A stretch of 45,615 nt of DNA from Bacteroidota bacterium (lineage in GTDB: Bacteria > Bacteroidota > Bacteroidia > B-17B0 > Aurantibacillaceae), in the NCBI GenBank assembly GCA_025363015.1, contig JANYEQ010000076.1, positions 1-45,615 of the forward strand, in the 5' to 3' direction. A program made the translations under genes and the position numbers. This document shows positions 37,482-45,615 of this stretch, one piece after another. Position 1 is the first letter of the stretch; every line of letters starts with the position of its first letter. The notes under the pieces are model-generated. The model was not told the origin of the DNA, ran no database searches, and saw only the letters and a program-made list of their open reading frames with translations.

Positions 37482-37994
37482 TTACCAATTATTAAAGGCT
37501 TTGTTAAAAATATCTTCGGTTAATTGCCTATAAATTTCGGTTATTAATTCAGTTTCAACGCTATTAATGGCTTTGTTTGATGAAAAATCGGCAAAACGGG
37601 TAAAGCTTTGCTCAAAGCTTTTGCTGGCCTCAAACTTATTTGTATATTTTACGGTTACGCTTATGGTTAAGCGGTTTTGCCCTGCTTGATCGTTACTTTG
37701 TATGGCTATTGCCGAAATATTGTAATCAGATAAATAACCTTCAAACTGCAAATCGGCATTGTTTTTAATTAAAGCTAGGCGTGTTTGTTGCGATACCACA
37801 TCGCGCATTTTTTCGGTAAAACGTTGCGATAAAGTGGGTGGCCCTAACGTTGTGTTATTTGCAAACACAGCTACACTAATAGTTTTTGCTTCTAGTGGAA
37901 TTGAAGCGCCACTTAAAGACACTGTAGGTTTACACGAAATTAAAAACGTAAAACTTATACTAATAAATAAATATATAGCCAATTTAAATTTCAA
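37482..37994 (-). CDS. lptE: LptE-family lipopolysaccharide assembly lipoprotein
   Basis: LptE plugs the LptD barrel that inserts lipopolysaccharide in the outer membrane. This 170-residue lipoprotein has a signal with the lipobox FLISC (mature Cys at about residue 21), then the LptE-like pattern SIPLEAKTISVAVFANNTTLGPP, SQRFTEKMRDVVSQQTRL and DLQFEGYLSDYNISAIAIQS. The start is TTG at 37994, giving MKFKLAIYLF; another TTG at 38003 is in frame. No ATG is available. The start overlaps the end of the phosphatase gene by 11 bases, suggesting coupled translation. Placement after a sigma-54 activator gene is often seen in the phylum (from memory). Confidence 0.85.
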   Translation of the reverse strand: MKFKLAIYLFISISFTFLISCKPTVSLSGASIPLEAKTISVAVFANNTTLGPPTLSQRFTEKMRDVVSQQTRLALIKNNADLQFEGYLSDYNISAIAIQSNDQAGQNRLTISVTVKYTNKFEASKSFEQSFTRFADFSSNKAINSVETELITEIYRQLTEDIFNKAFNNW

Positions 37995-39966
37995 TAATAG
38001 CAAGGGTTATATCGTCGGTTTGTTCAAAATTTTGTTTAAAGGTATTTAATTTATTGGCAATTAATTCTTTTTGTTCTTCAAGTTTTAAATCAGCAGTTTC
38101 AATTAACCATATTTTTAAATTTTTAGATTTTAATTTTTTTCCATCTTGTCCTCCAAACTGGTCAACTAAGCCATCACTGTATAAAATAATTCTGTCTTGC
38201 TTTAATAAATTAAAATTTACTTCCGAAAAATCTACATTGTTATCTGATAAACCTATGGGTTGTTTATTGCCTTTTAGTTCTATTAATTCTTTATTTCGTA
38301 AAATATAAATGGACTGGTTGGCGCCCGAAAAGCTTAATTTTTCATCATTAAATGATATTAAGGCAATATCCATTCCATCTTTTTTATCGCTATCGCTTGA
38401 TGAATTTAAACTATTTACAACTCCTTTTCTTAATTCATTTAAAATTAAGGAAGGTTGTATTAAGCCTTTTTCGTTTACAACTGTGTTTAATTGGTTAATG
38501 CCAATAATACTCATAAATGCACCAGGAACGCCGTGCCCTGTACAATCAGCTAAAGCAAAAATAGTTAGATTTTGTTGTTTACTAAACCAATAAAAATCTC
38601 CACTCACAATATCGCGAGGTTGAAAAAAAATAGAAATATTTTTAACTATTTTATTTATTTGGCTTTGGCTGGGAATTAGTGAAGATTGTATGCGATGAGC
38701 ATAAGTAATACTGTCGGTAATATCTTTATGTTTTTCTTCAATTAAATGTTTTTGTTCTGAGATTAATAAATTTTTACTTTTTAATAATTTATTACTTTTA
38801 AAAAAATTAAATAAAAATAAAAGTAAGGCTATCATAAGCATTGCGCCTATAATAATTATACCAAATTGTTTTTGCTTTTGTTGCTCTGATTTTGTTAATG
38901 CTAAATCTTTTTCTAATAGTTGGCTTTGTTTTTGTTCTATTTGTATTTCAGATTCTAGTTGCTGTATATTATTATTTAATCCCTCTTTTTCAAAATCGAA
39001 ATTTAGTTTATTTTTTTTATTTAAATATTCATACGCCATTTTATAATTACCCATTTTAGAATATATTTGATCGTATGTATCATATATTTCTACTTGTAAT
39101 TTTTTGTAGCCATTCAATTTTGCTATGTAAAATGCTGAGTCAGCAATGAATAAAGCTAATTTAAAATTACTAGTTTCGTTTTCAACAAGTGCTAAATTAT
39201 TTAGAGAACCTGCAATACCAATGCTATCGTGTTCCTTATAACGGTAAACTAACCCAATTTTTAAATATTTTTTAGCAGAATCTAAGCGAAACTTTGGCTT
39301 TAATGGATCTATTGAATAATGTGCTAAAAACACAACACCTAAATTGTTATAATCGTTACCTAAAGTAACCTCACGTAAGTTAATTTTGTCATCATTTAAA
39401 GCTTTTAAAAAATATTCGCGTGCCATATCCCAATCGCCTTTATTACCATAGCAAATACCTATATTGTTATATATACCCGAAAAATTACTCGATAATTTAT
39501 TTTTTTTAATTGTGGTTAATTGTTTTGTAAACTGTTCAATCGCTTTTTGAGGGTTACCTTGCGTAATACTAACTAAACCATACTCAGAATAACATCTACT
39601 TAAATAATTATATTTATTATTTTTTAAAGCTTGCGCGTATACAAGATTTGTATAGAATAAACTCGAATCAAGATTACCTAACAATCTAAAAATTTCTGCT
39701 TTTTTTAAATAGCAACCATAATAAAATCTACTCGATTTTTTTTTTAAATAAAAAATAGATTTATTGATATAAATAAGCGATTGTTTGGGGTTATTTAAGG
39801 CGTTATCAAATGCAAGATAATAATACGTTTCGCCAATTATACTGTCATTTAAAGAAGTATTAATTATTTTTAATAACGAATCGTTTCTGTTATTTGATAC
39901 AGAAAAAAGGCTTAAAAAAACAAATACTATTAGTATATAAAACTTATTCTTCAATGTTAAACTCAT
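37984..39966 (-). CDS. TPR-repeat, membrane-anchored SpoIIE (PP2C-like) serine phosphatase
   Basis: The 660-residue sensor phosphatase has a signal or anchor at residues about 9-24, then about seven TPR-like helix pairs (periodic NNIGICYGNKGDWDMAREYFLKAL, YNNLGVVFLAHY, SLNNLALVENETSNFKLAL), and a membrane helix at about 368-388 followed by a coiled coil (SEQKHLIEEKHKDI). The SpoIIE domain covers 440-660. Metal-binding residues are intact: SGDFYWF, ADCTGHGVPGAFMS, KDGMDIALIS, LYSDGLVDQ and TDDITLAII. It probably sits with the TPR part outside and the phosphatase in the cytoplasm. Its ATG overlaps the end of the activator gene by 23 bases. The substrate is unknown. Confidence 0.9.
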   Translation of the reverse strand: MSLTLKNKFYILIVFVFLSLFSVSNNRNDSLLKIINTSLNDSIIGETYYYLAFDNALNNPKQSLIYINKSIFYLKKKSSRFYYGCYLKKAEIFRLLGNLDSSLFYTNLVYAQALKNNKYNYLSRCYSEYGLVSITQGNPQKAIEQFTKQLTTIKKNKLSSNFSGIYNNIGICYGNKGDWDMAREYFLKALNDDKINLREVTLGNDYNNLGVVFLAHYSIDPLKPKFRLDSAKKYLKIGLVYRYKEHDSIGIAGSLNNLALVENETSNFKLALFIADSAFYIAKLNGYKKLQVEIYDTYDQIYSKMGNYKMAYEYLNKKNKLNFDFEKEGLNNNIQQLESEIQIEQKQSQLLEKDLALTKSEQQKQKQFGIIIIGAMLMIALLLFLFNFFKSNKLLKSKNLLISEQKHLIEEKHKDITDSITYAHRIQSSLIPSQSQINKIVKNISIFFQPRDIVSGDFYWFSKQQNLTIFALADCTGHGVPGAFMSIIGINQLNTVVNEKGLIQPSLILNELRKGVVNSLNSSSDSDKKDGMDIALISFNDEKLSFSGANQSIYILRNKELIELKGNKQPIGLSDNNVDFSEVNFNLLKQDRIILYSDGLVDQFGGQDGKKLKSKNLKIWLIETADLKLEEQKELIANKLNTFKQNFEQTDDITLAIIEI

Positions 39967-41167
39967 TTATTTTTCGGTATAGCGTTCGTTCGCTAATCCC
40001 CAATTCTTTAGCAGCATTTTTACGTTTACCTTTGTATTTTCGTAATGCTTTTTTAATCATATCAATTTCTTTATCTTGTAAAGATAGTGTTTCTTCAACC
40101 TCAATAGTTTGTGTTGTTTGCTGAGATTGAATTACAGATGGATGAAGCGTTAAACCATTGCTGTTATTTAAAATATCGCTTGGTGTGTACATGCGATTTA
40201 TTATTTGCACATCGTCGCCACTTACTTTACCATTACCCGAAACTAAATCGTACACCATTTTTTTTAATTCGTTTAATTCGGTGCGCGTATCTCTAATAAC
40301 TTTAAATATTAATTCCCTGTCATTACTTTCAAAAGCCGAACCGCCCAAACTATTTGTATTCATTAGGCTTGGTACATTGTTATTACTAAATTGGGGTAAA
40401 TACTTTAATAATGTTTCGGCATTTATTTCTCTACTTTTTTCAATAATAGAAAGCTGTTCGGCAATATTTTTTAACTGCCTAATATTACCAGGCCAATAAT
40501 AATTAGTTAATACTTGCTCTGCATCTTGTAACAAACGCAATACTGGCATACGGTATTTAGCTGCAAAATCATTTGCAAATTTGCGAAACAATAAATGTAT
40601 GTCTTCTTTACGTTCGCGCAAGGGTGGTAAATAAACTGGCACTGTATTTAAACGGTAATATAAATCGGGTCTAAATTTTTCTTTTTCTAAGGCTTGATAA
40701 AAATTAATATTAGTAGCAGCTACAACTCTCACGTCAGTTTTTAAAACTTTACTGCTCCCTACTTTAATGTATTCGCCGCTCTCTAGCACTCGCAATAAGC
40801 GGGCTTGGGTGGCAAGTGGTAACTCCCCTACTTCATCTAAAAAAATAGTTCCGCCATTGGCTACTTCAAAATATCCTTTGCGAGCTTCGGTAGCTCCTGT
40901 AAATGCTCCTTTTTCGTGTCCAAATAATTCGCTATCAATTGTTCCTTCGGGTATAGCACCACAATTTACAGCAATGTACGGCCCGTGTTTGCGTGCACTA
41001 TTTTGGTGAATTATTTGTGGAAAAACTTCTTTACCGGTTCCGCTTTCGCCATTAATTACAACGTTTAAATCGGTAGGTGCAACTTGGCGGGCAATGTCTA
41101 CGGCTCTATCTAACAGCGTATCATTTCCAATTATGCCAAATTTTTGTTTTAATTCTTGAATCGTCAT
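39944..41167 (-). CDS. Sigma-54 enhancer-binding protein without an N-terminal receiver domain
   Basis: The 407-residue protein activates RpoN-dependent promoters. It starts almost directly with the AAA+ domain: Walker A GESGTGKE (about residues 40-47), the sigma-54 contact loop GAFTGA (87-92), Walker B GGTIFLDEVGEL (105-116), and RPDLYYRLN with the arginine fingers. A Fis-type helix-turn-helix closes the protein (KNAAKELGISERTLYRKINEF). No response-regulator, GAF or PAS domain precedes the ATPase, so control must come from another protein, or from expression. It is the first gene of an overlapping set with the phosphatase and lptE. Confidence 0.93.
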   Translation of the reverse strand: MTIQELKQKFGIIGNDTLLDRAVDIARQVAPTDLNVVINGESGTGKEVFPQIIHQNSARKHGPYIAVNCGAIPEGTIDSELFGHEKGAFTGATEARKGYFEVANGGTIFLDEVGELPLATQARLLRVLESGEYIKVGSSKVLKTDVRVVAATNINFYQALEKEKFRPDLYYRLNTVPVYLPPLRERKEDIHLLFRKFANDFAAKYRMPVLRLLQDAEQVLTNYYWPGNIRQLKNIAEQLSIIEKSREINAETLLKYLPQFSNNNVPSLMNTNSLGGSAFESNDRELIFKVIRDTRTELNELKKMVYDLVSGNGKVSGDDVQIINRMYTPSDILNNSNGLTLHPSVIQSQQTTQTIEVEETLSLQDKEIDMIKKALRKYKGKRKNAAKELGISERTLYRKINEFNIEE

Positions 41168-41219
41168 TTTTTATTGAGGTACTAAACAAGACTTGACGAA
41201 GCAAGACCTGTGTTGCAAA

Positions 41220-41648
41220 TTATTTATTATTATCGTTTATTAGTGTATTAAATTCTGTTATGTTTAGGCAATTAATTTTTGGAAAATTTATTTCTTTTAA
41301 AATATTAAAGTGTTTGTCGTTAGTAATTATATAATCGCAATTTGAAGCTAAATAACAATCTACAATTTTATTATCATCAGGGTCTATTATAATAAAATTA
41401 TATTTATAATAAACAATTGACTGACTTACATTTTCTAATTCTAATAATAAAATTATTACAGCCTTTGCAGTTTCAATACCTAAATGTTTAGTAATTATTT
41501 CTTCGTATTCCGATAAAATCTCGTTAGTAATAAATACATTTATTTTATTTTCTATTATTAATTTAAAAATCCAATGATATTTTGATTTATCGGAAATTGA
41601 AACTAATAAAACGTTTGTATCTATTACTATTTTTAATTTATTGCTCAT
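41220..41648 (-). CDS. PIN-domain putative toxin (COG1569 type)
   Basis: The 142-residue protein is a PIN nuclease-like toxin. The acidic active-site residues are recognisable: IVIDTNVLLVSI at the N terminus (D), FITNEILSEYEEI (E), IIDPDDNKIVDCYLAS (D-D-N-K-x-x-D) and YIITNDKHF. Such toxins cleave RNA. Its start overlaps the end of the upstream small gene by 11 bases, as in toxin-antitoxin pairs. Confidence 0.85.
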   Translation of the reverse strand: MSNKLKIVIDTNVLLVSISDKSKYHWIFKLIIENKINVFITNEILSEYEEIITKHLGIETAKAVIILLLELENVSQSIVYYKYNFIIIDPDDNKIVDCYLASNCDYIITNDKHFNILKEINFPKINCLNITEFNTLINDNNK

Positions 41649-41850
41649 CTGAATTTAACAGCTCATCCATTTTTTCGTTTGATAAATTATTCTCATCCCA
41701 AGCTTTATTTGCCAATGCAATTGCTTTTTTTGAATAAAATTCCGTTAATACAGATTTTAAATCGTGTAAATCTTCATCCGAAATATCTACAGAAAATATT
41801 TTTAGCAATTCTAATTGCACATTCGATAATGTTTTTGATTGATGGATCAT
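41638..41850 (-). CDS. Putative antitoxin paired with the PIN toxin
   Basis: The 70-residue acidic protein precedes and overlaps the PIN toxin gene. It has a helical pattern (LSNVQLELLKIFSVDISDEDLHDLKSVL, given in parts) and ends in acidic ENNLSNEKMDELLNSDEQ, which suits binding a basic toxin surface. It lacks an obvious DNA-binding motif. I assign it by position and size, and because similar small proteins accompany PIN toxins in this phylum. Confidence 0.65.
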   Translation of the reverse strand: MIHQSKTLSNVQLELLKIFSVDISDEDLHDLKSVLTEFYSKKAIALANKAWDENNLSNEKMDELLNSDEQ

Positions 41851-41866
41851 TTTATATTAATTTTAA

Positions 41867-43303
41867 TTAAACTACTTCCCCTATTAAAGTTGATGATGTT
41901 GAAGATGTAACCAACACATTTACATACTCTCCTCGCTTATAATTTCCTTTAGGAAAAACAACTACCGAGTTTTGTGAATTACGCCCCATTAACATTTCTT
42001 CTGATTTTTTCGAAAAACCTTCTATTAAAACTTTGGTAATATTACCAACTTGTTTACGCGTATGGTATTCGCTATGTTGGCGCTGCAAAGCAACAATTTC
42101 GGCTAATCGTTTTTGTTTAATAACTTCTGGTACATCGTCTTTATATTTACGTTCTGCCAATGTTTTAGGGCGTTCGCTGTACATAAACATAAATGCAAAA
42201 TCGTATTTTACCTGGTTCATTAGGCTAATGGTTTCTTGGTGATCTTCTTCTGTTTCACCACAAAAACCTGAAATGGTATCTGTACTAATGCCGCAACCTG
42301 GAATAATTCGTCTAATGGCTGCTATTCTATCTAAATACCATTCGCGGGTATAGCCACGGTTCATCATTTCCAATACTTTACTGCTTCCGCTTTGTACTGG
42401 TAAATGAATATTATTACAAATATTTTCGTACTTAGCCATTACTTCAATAACGTCATCCGTCATATCTTTTGGATGAGACGTAGAAAAACGCACACGCAAA
42501 TCGGTATTAATCAAGGCCACCATTTTCATTAATTGGGCAAAGTTTACGCTATTGGCTTTTTGTTCGTCTGTTAAAATTTCTTTTTTTAATCCACCACCAC
42601 TGTATAAATAACTATCTACATTTTGCCCCAACAGAGTAACTTCTCTATAGCCTGCTTCAAAAGCATCTTGGCATTCTTTTACAATACTTTTTGGGTCGCG
42701 GCTACGTTCTCTGCCTCTTGTAAAGGGCACTACACAAAAACTGCACATATTATCGCAGCCACGCATAATGCTTACAAAGGCACTTACCCCATTTTTATCT
42801 AAACGCACAGGCGCAATATCTGCATACGTTTCTTCTTTACTTAAAATAACGTTTATTGCCTGTTGTCCGGTTTCGGCTTGGGTAATTAAATTGGGTAAAT
42901 CGCGGTAAGCATCAGGGCCTACAACAATATCTACTAATTTTTCTTCTTCTAATAGTTGTGATTTTAAACGCTCGGCCATACAGCCTAAAACGCCAATTAA
43001 TAGTTCGGGTTTAGATCTTTTAATTTTTTTATAGTCTTGTAATCGTTGTCTAACCCTATTTTCGGCATTATCCCTTATAGCGCAGGTATTCATAAAAATA
43101 AGATCGGCTTCTTCGGCATTTGAAGTAGTGCTAAATCCCTCTTTCATTAAAATTGAGGCTACAATTTCGCTATCAGCAAAATTCATTTGACAACCGTAAC
43201 TTTCTAAAAACAATTTTTTACCATTTTTAGATGCTGAGCTTGTCAAAACATCCATTACCAAAACTTCACCTTGTTTACTTTCGTCTATTATTTTGTTTTC
43301 CAT
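41867..43303 (-). CDS. miaB: tRNA (N6-isopentenyl adenosine(37)-C2)-methylthiotransferase MiaB
   Basis: A radical-SAM enzyme that adds a methylthio group to i6A37 in tRNAs. The 478-residue protein has an N-terminal UPF0004 domain ([37 protein letters not shown]: three cluster Cys), the radical-SAM motif [22 protein letters not shown] (C-x3-C-x2-C), [21 protein letters not shown], and a C-terminal TRAM domain. Length agrees with the family. The toxin-antitoxin genes lie between miaB and the activator gene. A -7 box lies 19 bases upstream. Confidence 0.96.
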   Translation of the reverse strand: MENKIIDESKQGEVLVMDVLTSSASKNGKKLFLESYGCQMNFADSEIVASILMKEGFSTTSNAEEADLIFMNTCAIRDNAENRVRQRLQDYKKIKRSKPELLIGVLGCMAERLKSQLLEEEKLVDIVVGPDAYRDLPNLITQAETGQQAINVILSKEETYADIAPVRLDKNGVSAFVSIMRGCDNMCSFCVVPFTRGRERSRDPKSIVKECQDAFEAGYREVTLLGQNVDSYLYSGGGLKKEILTDEQKANSVNFAQLMKMVALINTDLRVRFSTSHPKDMTDDVIEVMAKYENICNNIHLPVQSGSSKVLEMMNRGYTREWYLDRIAAIRRIIPGCGISTDTISGFCGETEEDHQETISLMNQVKYDFAFMFMYSERPKTLAERKYKDDVPEVIKQKRLAEIVALQRQHSEYHTRKQVGNITKVLIEGFSKKSEEMLMGRNSQNSVVVFPKGNYKRGEYVNVLVTSSTSSTLIGEVV

Positions 43304-43322
43304 CTATGCCTTTAATAGTGGG

Positions 43323-43330
43323 CAAAGGTA
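43323..43330 (-). promoter_or_regulatory. Likely -7 element of miaB
   Basis: Reverse-strand TACCTTTG fits TAnnTTTG, 19 bases before the miaB ATG. No clear -33 TTG. Confidence 0.4.
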
Positions 43331-43357
43331 AGATATAATTATGACATTTTGACGCAT

Positions 43358-43455
43358 TTTTACTTAAATTAACAAAGCTTGAGATTGGCGGACAATTAAC
43401 ACCTACTGGTAGAGAAAGGTTAATGGTGTTATTAGAAAAGTATCCTGAGAAATAA
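43358..43455 (+). other. Short unassigned reading frame, possible gene fragment
   Basis: A forward frame of about 31 codons ends in TAA at 43453-43455 and reads in part LEIGGQLTPTGRERLMVLLEKYPEK. It looks protein-like but has no ATG and no matching start. It is probably the tail of a lost gene next to the DUF4143 remnant. Confidence 0.3.
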
Positions 43456-43786
43456 ACTGAGCACACATCGTTTTAAAGGTGCATTATTTGAAAACATAAT
43501 TATTGGCGAATATATAAAACGCAACCACCATTTTGGTTTAGCAACAAATTATTGGTTTTGGCGAGATTCGCAAGGACACGAAGTTGATTTACTATCTTTT
43601 GAAGAAAATGGTTGGGATGCTTTTGAAATTAAAGCCTCTAAAACTATAAATACCGATTATTTTAAAGAATTAGATTATTTTGGGAAATTAGCAGGTAATA
43701 AACTAAAACAAAAATACCTTGTTTATGCCTATGAAATTAACCAAAACCTAACCAATTATCAAATTTTAGCTCAGGATAAAATTTAG
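43442..43786 (+). pseudogene. C-terminal remnant of a DUF4143 AAA ATPase
   Basis: A forward frame without a start, ending in TAG at 43784-43786, encodes the DUF4143 tail: GALFENIIIGEYIKR, NYWFWRDSQGHEVDLLSFEE, AFEIKASKTINTDYFKELDYF and KQKYLVYAYE. The nuclease-like D and E-x-K residues (HEVDLL, FEIKAS) are intact. Full proteins have an AAA ATPase of about 300 residues before this domain; here an in-frame TAG at about 43432 and unrelated sequence replace it. It is a fragment of an accessory gene, now inactive. The 149 bases between it and topA hold nothing recognisable. Confidence 0.75.
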
Positions 43787-43935
43787 AGATAAATCATAAC
43801 TATTTAAAAAACAAGCATTTAAACTTAACTATTTAGCCCGAAAAATAAAATTAGGTTTATTTGGATTAATTTTTTTTCCTTTGCAACAATTTTTAAATGC
43901 GTTTTTTAATTTTTTAATACCTATACATATATATA

Positions 43936-45615
43936 ATGAGTAAAAATTTAGTGATTGTGGAGAGCCCAGCAAAAGCCAAAACTATTGAGGGTTTTTTAGG
44001 GAAAGATTTTACTGTAAAATCAAGTTTTGGACACGTGCGCGACCTTGCCAAAAAAGGATTTGGAATTGATATTGAAAATAATTTTACCCCAACTTACGAA
44101 GTACAACCTGATAAAGAACGAGTAATAGCCGAATTACGCAAATTAAGTAAAAGTGCTGATATGGTTTGGTTAGCTTCCGATGAAGACCGCGAGGGAGAAG
44201 CCATTAGCTGGCATTTATTTGAAACTTTAGGTTTAGATAAAAACAAAACTAAACGCATTGTTTTTCACGAAATTACAAAACCCGCCATACAAAAAGCTAT
44301 TGCCAATCCTCGTGAAATTGATATTAATTTAGTAAATGCACAACAAGCGCGCCGTATTTTAGATAGATTAGTGGGTTTTGAATTAAGCCCAATTTTATGG
44401 CGAAAAATCCGCCCGAGTTTATCAGCAGGCCGTGTACAATCGGTTGCTGTGCGATTAATTGTGGAGCGTGAGCGTGAAATTCAAAATTTCACATCAACAT
44501 CCGCTTACAAAGTAAGTGCCTTATTTTATGTGGGCAAAGCCATTTTAAAAGCGGAGTTAGATAACCGTTTTAAAACCGAAGCCGAAGCACAAGCCTTTTT
44601 AGAAAAATGCAAAGGAGCCATTTATACTATTACAAGTTTAGAAACCAAACCTGCAAAACGCAGTCCCTCAGCTCCTTTTACAACATCTACCTTGCAACAA
44701 GAGGCAGCTCGTAAACTAGGTTTTAGTGTGGCACAAACCATGCAAGTAGCACAACGGTTGTACGAAGCCGGTAAAATTACCTATATGCGTACGGATAGTG
44801 TAAATTTATCAGAAACGGCCATGAACCAAGCCAAAGAAGCTATTACAGGTAATTATGGAGTAAAATATCATTCTCCACGCCAATATAAAACCAAAAGTAA
44901 AGGCGCGCAAGAGGCTCACGAGGCCATTCGCCCAACGTATATTAATGTGCAATCTGTTGATGGCGAACGTAATGAACAACGTTTGTACGAATTAATTTGG
45001 AAACGCACCATTAGTAGCCAAATGGCAGATGCAGAGTTAGAAAAAACAACTGCAAAAGTGGGTATTAGCACCACATCAGAATTATACATTGCCCAAGGTG
45101 AAGTATTAAAATTCGACGGCTTCTTAAAAGTATATATGGAAAGTACAGACGAAGAATCTGCAGATGAGGAAAATTCATCGATGCTCCCTCCAATGACACA
45201 AGGCGACAAGTTAGAATTAAAAGAAAGTACCGCCACACAACGTTTTACGCATCACCCAGCCCGATACACTGAGGCAAGTTTGGTAAAAAAATTAGAGGAG
45301 TTAGGCATTGGTCGCCCTAGTACCTATGCACCAACAATTAGTACGGTGCAAAAACGTAATTATGTTGAAAAAACAGATAGAGAAGGAACGCCTCGCCAGT
45401 ATGTAAATTTAACATTTAACGGCACAAAAATTGATAAAGAAATTAAAACCGAAAATACCGGTGCCGAAAAATCTAAATTATTTCCTACCGATATAGGCAT
45501 GGTGGTTAACGATTTTTTATTACAATATTTTCCTGATATTTTAGATTTTAATTTTACTGCAAAAGTTGAAGAAGAATTTGATGACATTGCTGATGGTAAA
45601 ATAGTGTGGACAAAA
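43936..45615 (+). CDS. topA: DNA topoisomerase I (3' end outside window)
   Basis: A type IA topoisomerase that relaxes negative supercoils. An open frame of 560 codons runs from the ATG at 43936 to the window edge. The Toprim domain is at the start (LVIVESPAKAKTIEGFLG; ASDEDREGEAISWHLFETL with the metal-binding D-x-D-x-E). The core includes GRVQSVAVRLIVEREREI, the active-site Tyr in GKITYMRTDSVNLSETA, AHEAIRPTY and FTHHPARYTEASLVKKLEE, GIGRPSTYAPTI. The zinc-ribbon end of the protein is missing because of the window edge. No promoter box is clear upstream. Confidence 0.95.
   Translation, partial: MSKNLVIVESPAKAKTIEGFLGKDFTVKSSFGHVRDLAKKGFGIDIENNFTPTYEVQPDKERVIAELRKLSKSADMVWLASDEDREGEAISWHLFETLGLDKNKTKRIVFHEITKPAIQKAIANPREIDINLVNAQQARRILDRLVGFELSPILWRKIRPSLSAGRVQSVAVRLIVEREREIQNFTSTSAYKVSALFYVGKAILKAELDNRFKTEAEAQAFLEKCKGAIYTITSLETKPAKRSPSAPFTTSTLQQEAARKLGFSVAQTMQVAQRLYEAGKITYMRTDSVNLSETAMNQAKEAITGNYGVKYHSPRQYKTKSKGAQEAHEAIRPTYINVQSVDGERNEQRLYELIWKRTISSQMADAELEKTTAKVGISTTSELYIAQGEVLKFDGFLKVYMESTDEESADEENSSMLPPMTQGDKLELKESTATQRFTHHPARYTEASLVKKLEELGIGRPSTYAPTISTVQKRNYVEKTDREGTPRQYVNLTFNGTKIDKEIKTENTGAEKSKLFPTDIGMVVNDFLLQYFPDILDFNFTAKVEEEFDDIADGKIVWTK

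Noticed and set aside
41168-41219. Inverted/direct repeat CAAGAC ... GCAAGACC before the activator gene as an operator
   Set aside because: The arms are short, no symmetry matches a known Fis-type activator site, and no sigma-54 promoter (TGGCAC-N5-TTGCA) could be found nearby.
1-45615. CRISPR array, phage, insertion sequence or integrase
   Set aside because: I saw no regular direct repeats with spacers, no transposase or integrase residues and no terminal repeats around genes; the only repeat arrays are within coding genes.

Overview
The window is AT-rich, densely coded bacterial chromosome and almost certainly comes from a member of the Bacteroidota. The evidence is three type IX secretion (T9SS) sorting tails (at the left edge, 16323-18521 and 21512-22531), TAnnTTTG-type -7 promoter elements in front of many genes, and an OmpA protein with a DUF5723 barrel and thrombospondin-3 repeats. 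The gene content is typical of free-living Flavobacteria-like lineages. I cannot name a genus. Most of the window is ordinary core genome, with no phage, insertion sequence or CRISPR array.

Layout. 1-500: tail of a T9SS type-B secreted protein and a small Cdd1-like helix-hairpin-helix protein. 547-3920: Na+/solute symporter, divergent from recR and a wecB-type epimerase. 3917-6671: reverse-strand run prfA - methyltransferase - nitronate monooxygenase. 6761-9226: OmpA/TSP3 envelope protein. 9443-11816: purQ and nadB. 11912-12411: an unlisted, heavily frameshifted outer-membrane barrel pseudogene. 12504-16306: LOG-family hydrolase, LpxL-like acyltransferase, a basic lipoprotein and mqo. 16323-18521: PKD-repeat T9SS protein broken by one in-frame TGA. 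18655-22717: recQ, a small membrane protein, a T9SS type-A protein and tRNA-His. 22787-23929: rpsF-rpsR-rplI. 24034-31653: cdd, an unknown 850-residue anchored protein, rnhB, a half-size TSUP permease, and a large pseudopeptidase/propeller/barrel protein. 31822-36986: thiolase, rsgA, a membrane protein, a POT peptide transporter and dgkA. 37058-43303: an unknown 114-residue protein, then the reverse-strand set miaB - (antitoxin, PIN toxin) - sigma-54 enhancer-binding protein - TPR/SpoIIE phosphatase - lptE. 43400-43786: debris, including a DUF4143 ATPase tail. 43936-end: topA, cut by the window edge.

How the genes work together. Many products serve the envelope: LptE and the LpxL-like acyltransferase for lipopolysaccharide, OmpA/TSP3, T9SS cargo and the 1096-residue barrel. 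The nearest thing to an uncharacterised system is the overlapping gene set 37482-41167. It joins a receiver-less sigma-54 activator, a membrane-anchored TPR/SpoIIE phosphatase and LptE, which suggests signal-controlled envelope biogenesis. Other points of note are two decayed cell-surface genes, repeated use of TTG starts, and the absence of TGA as a terminator in any intact gene of the window.
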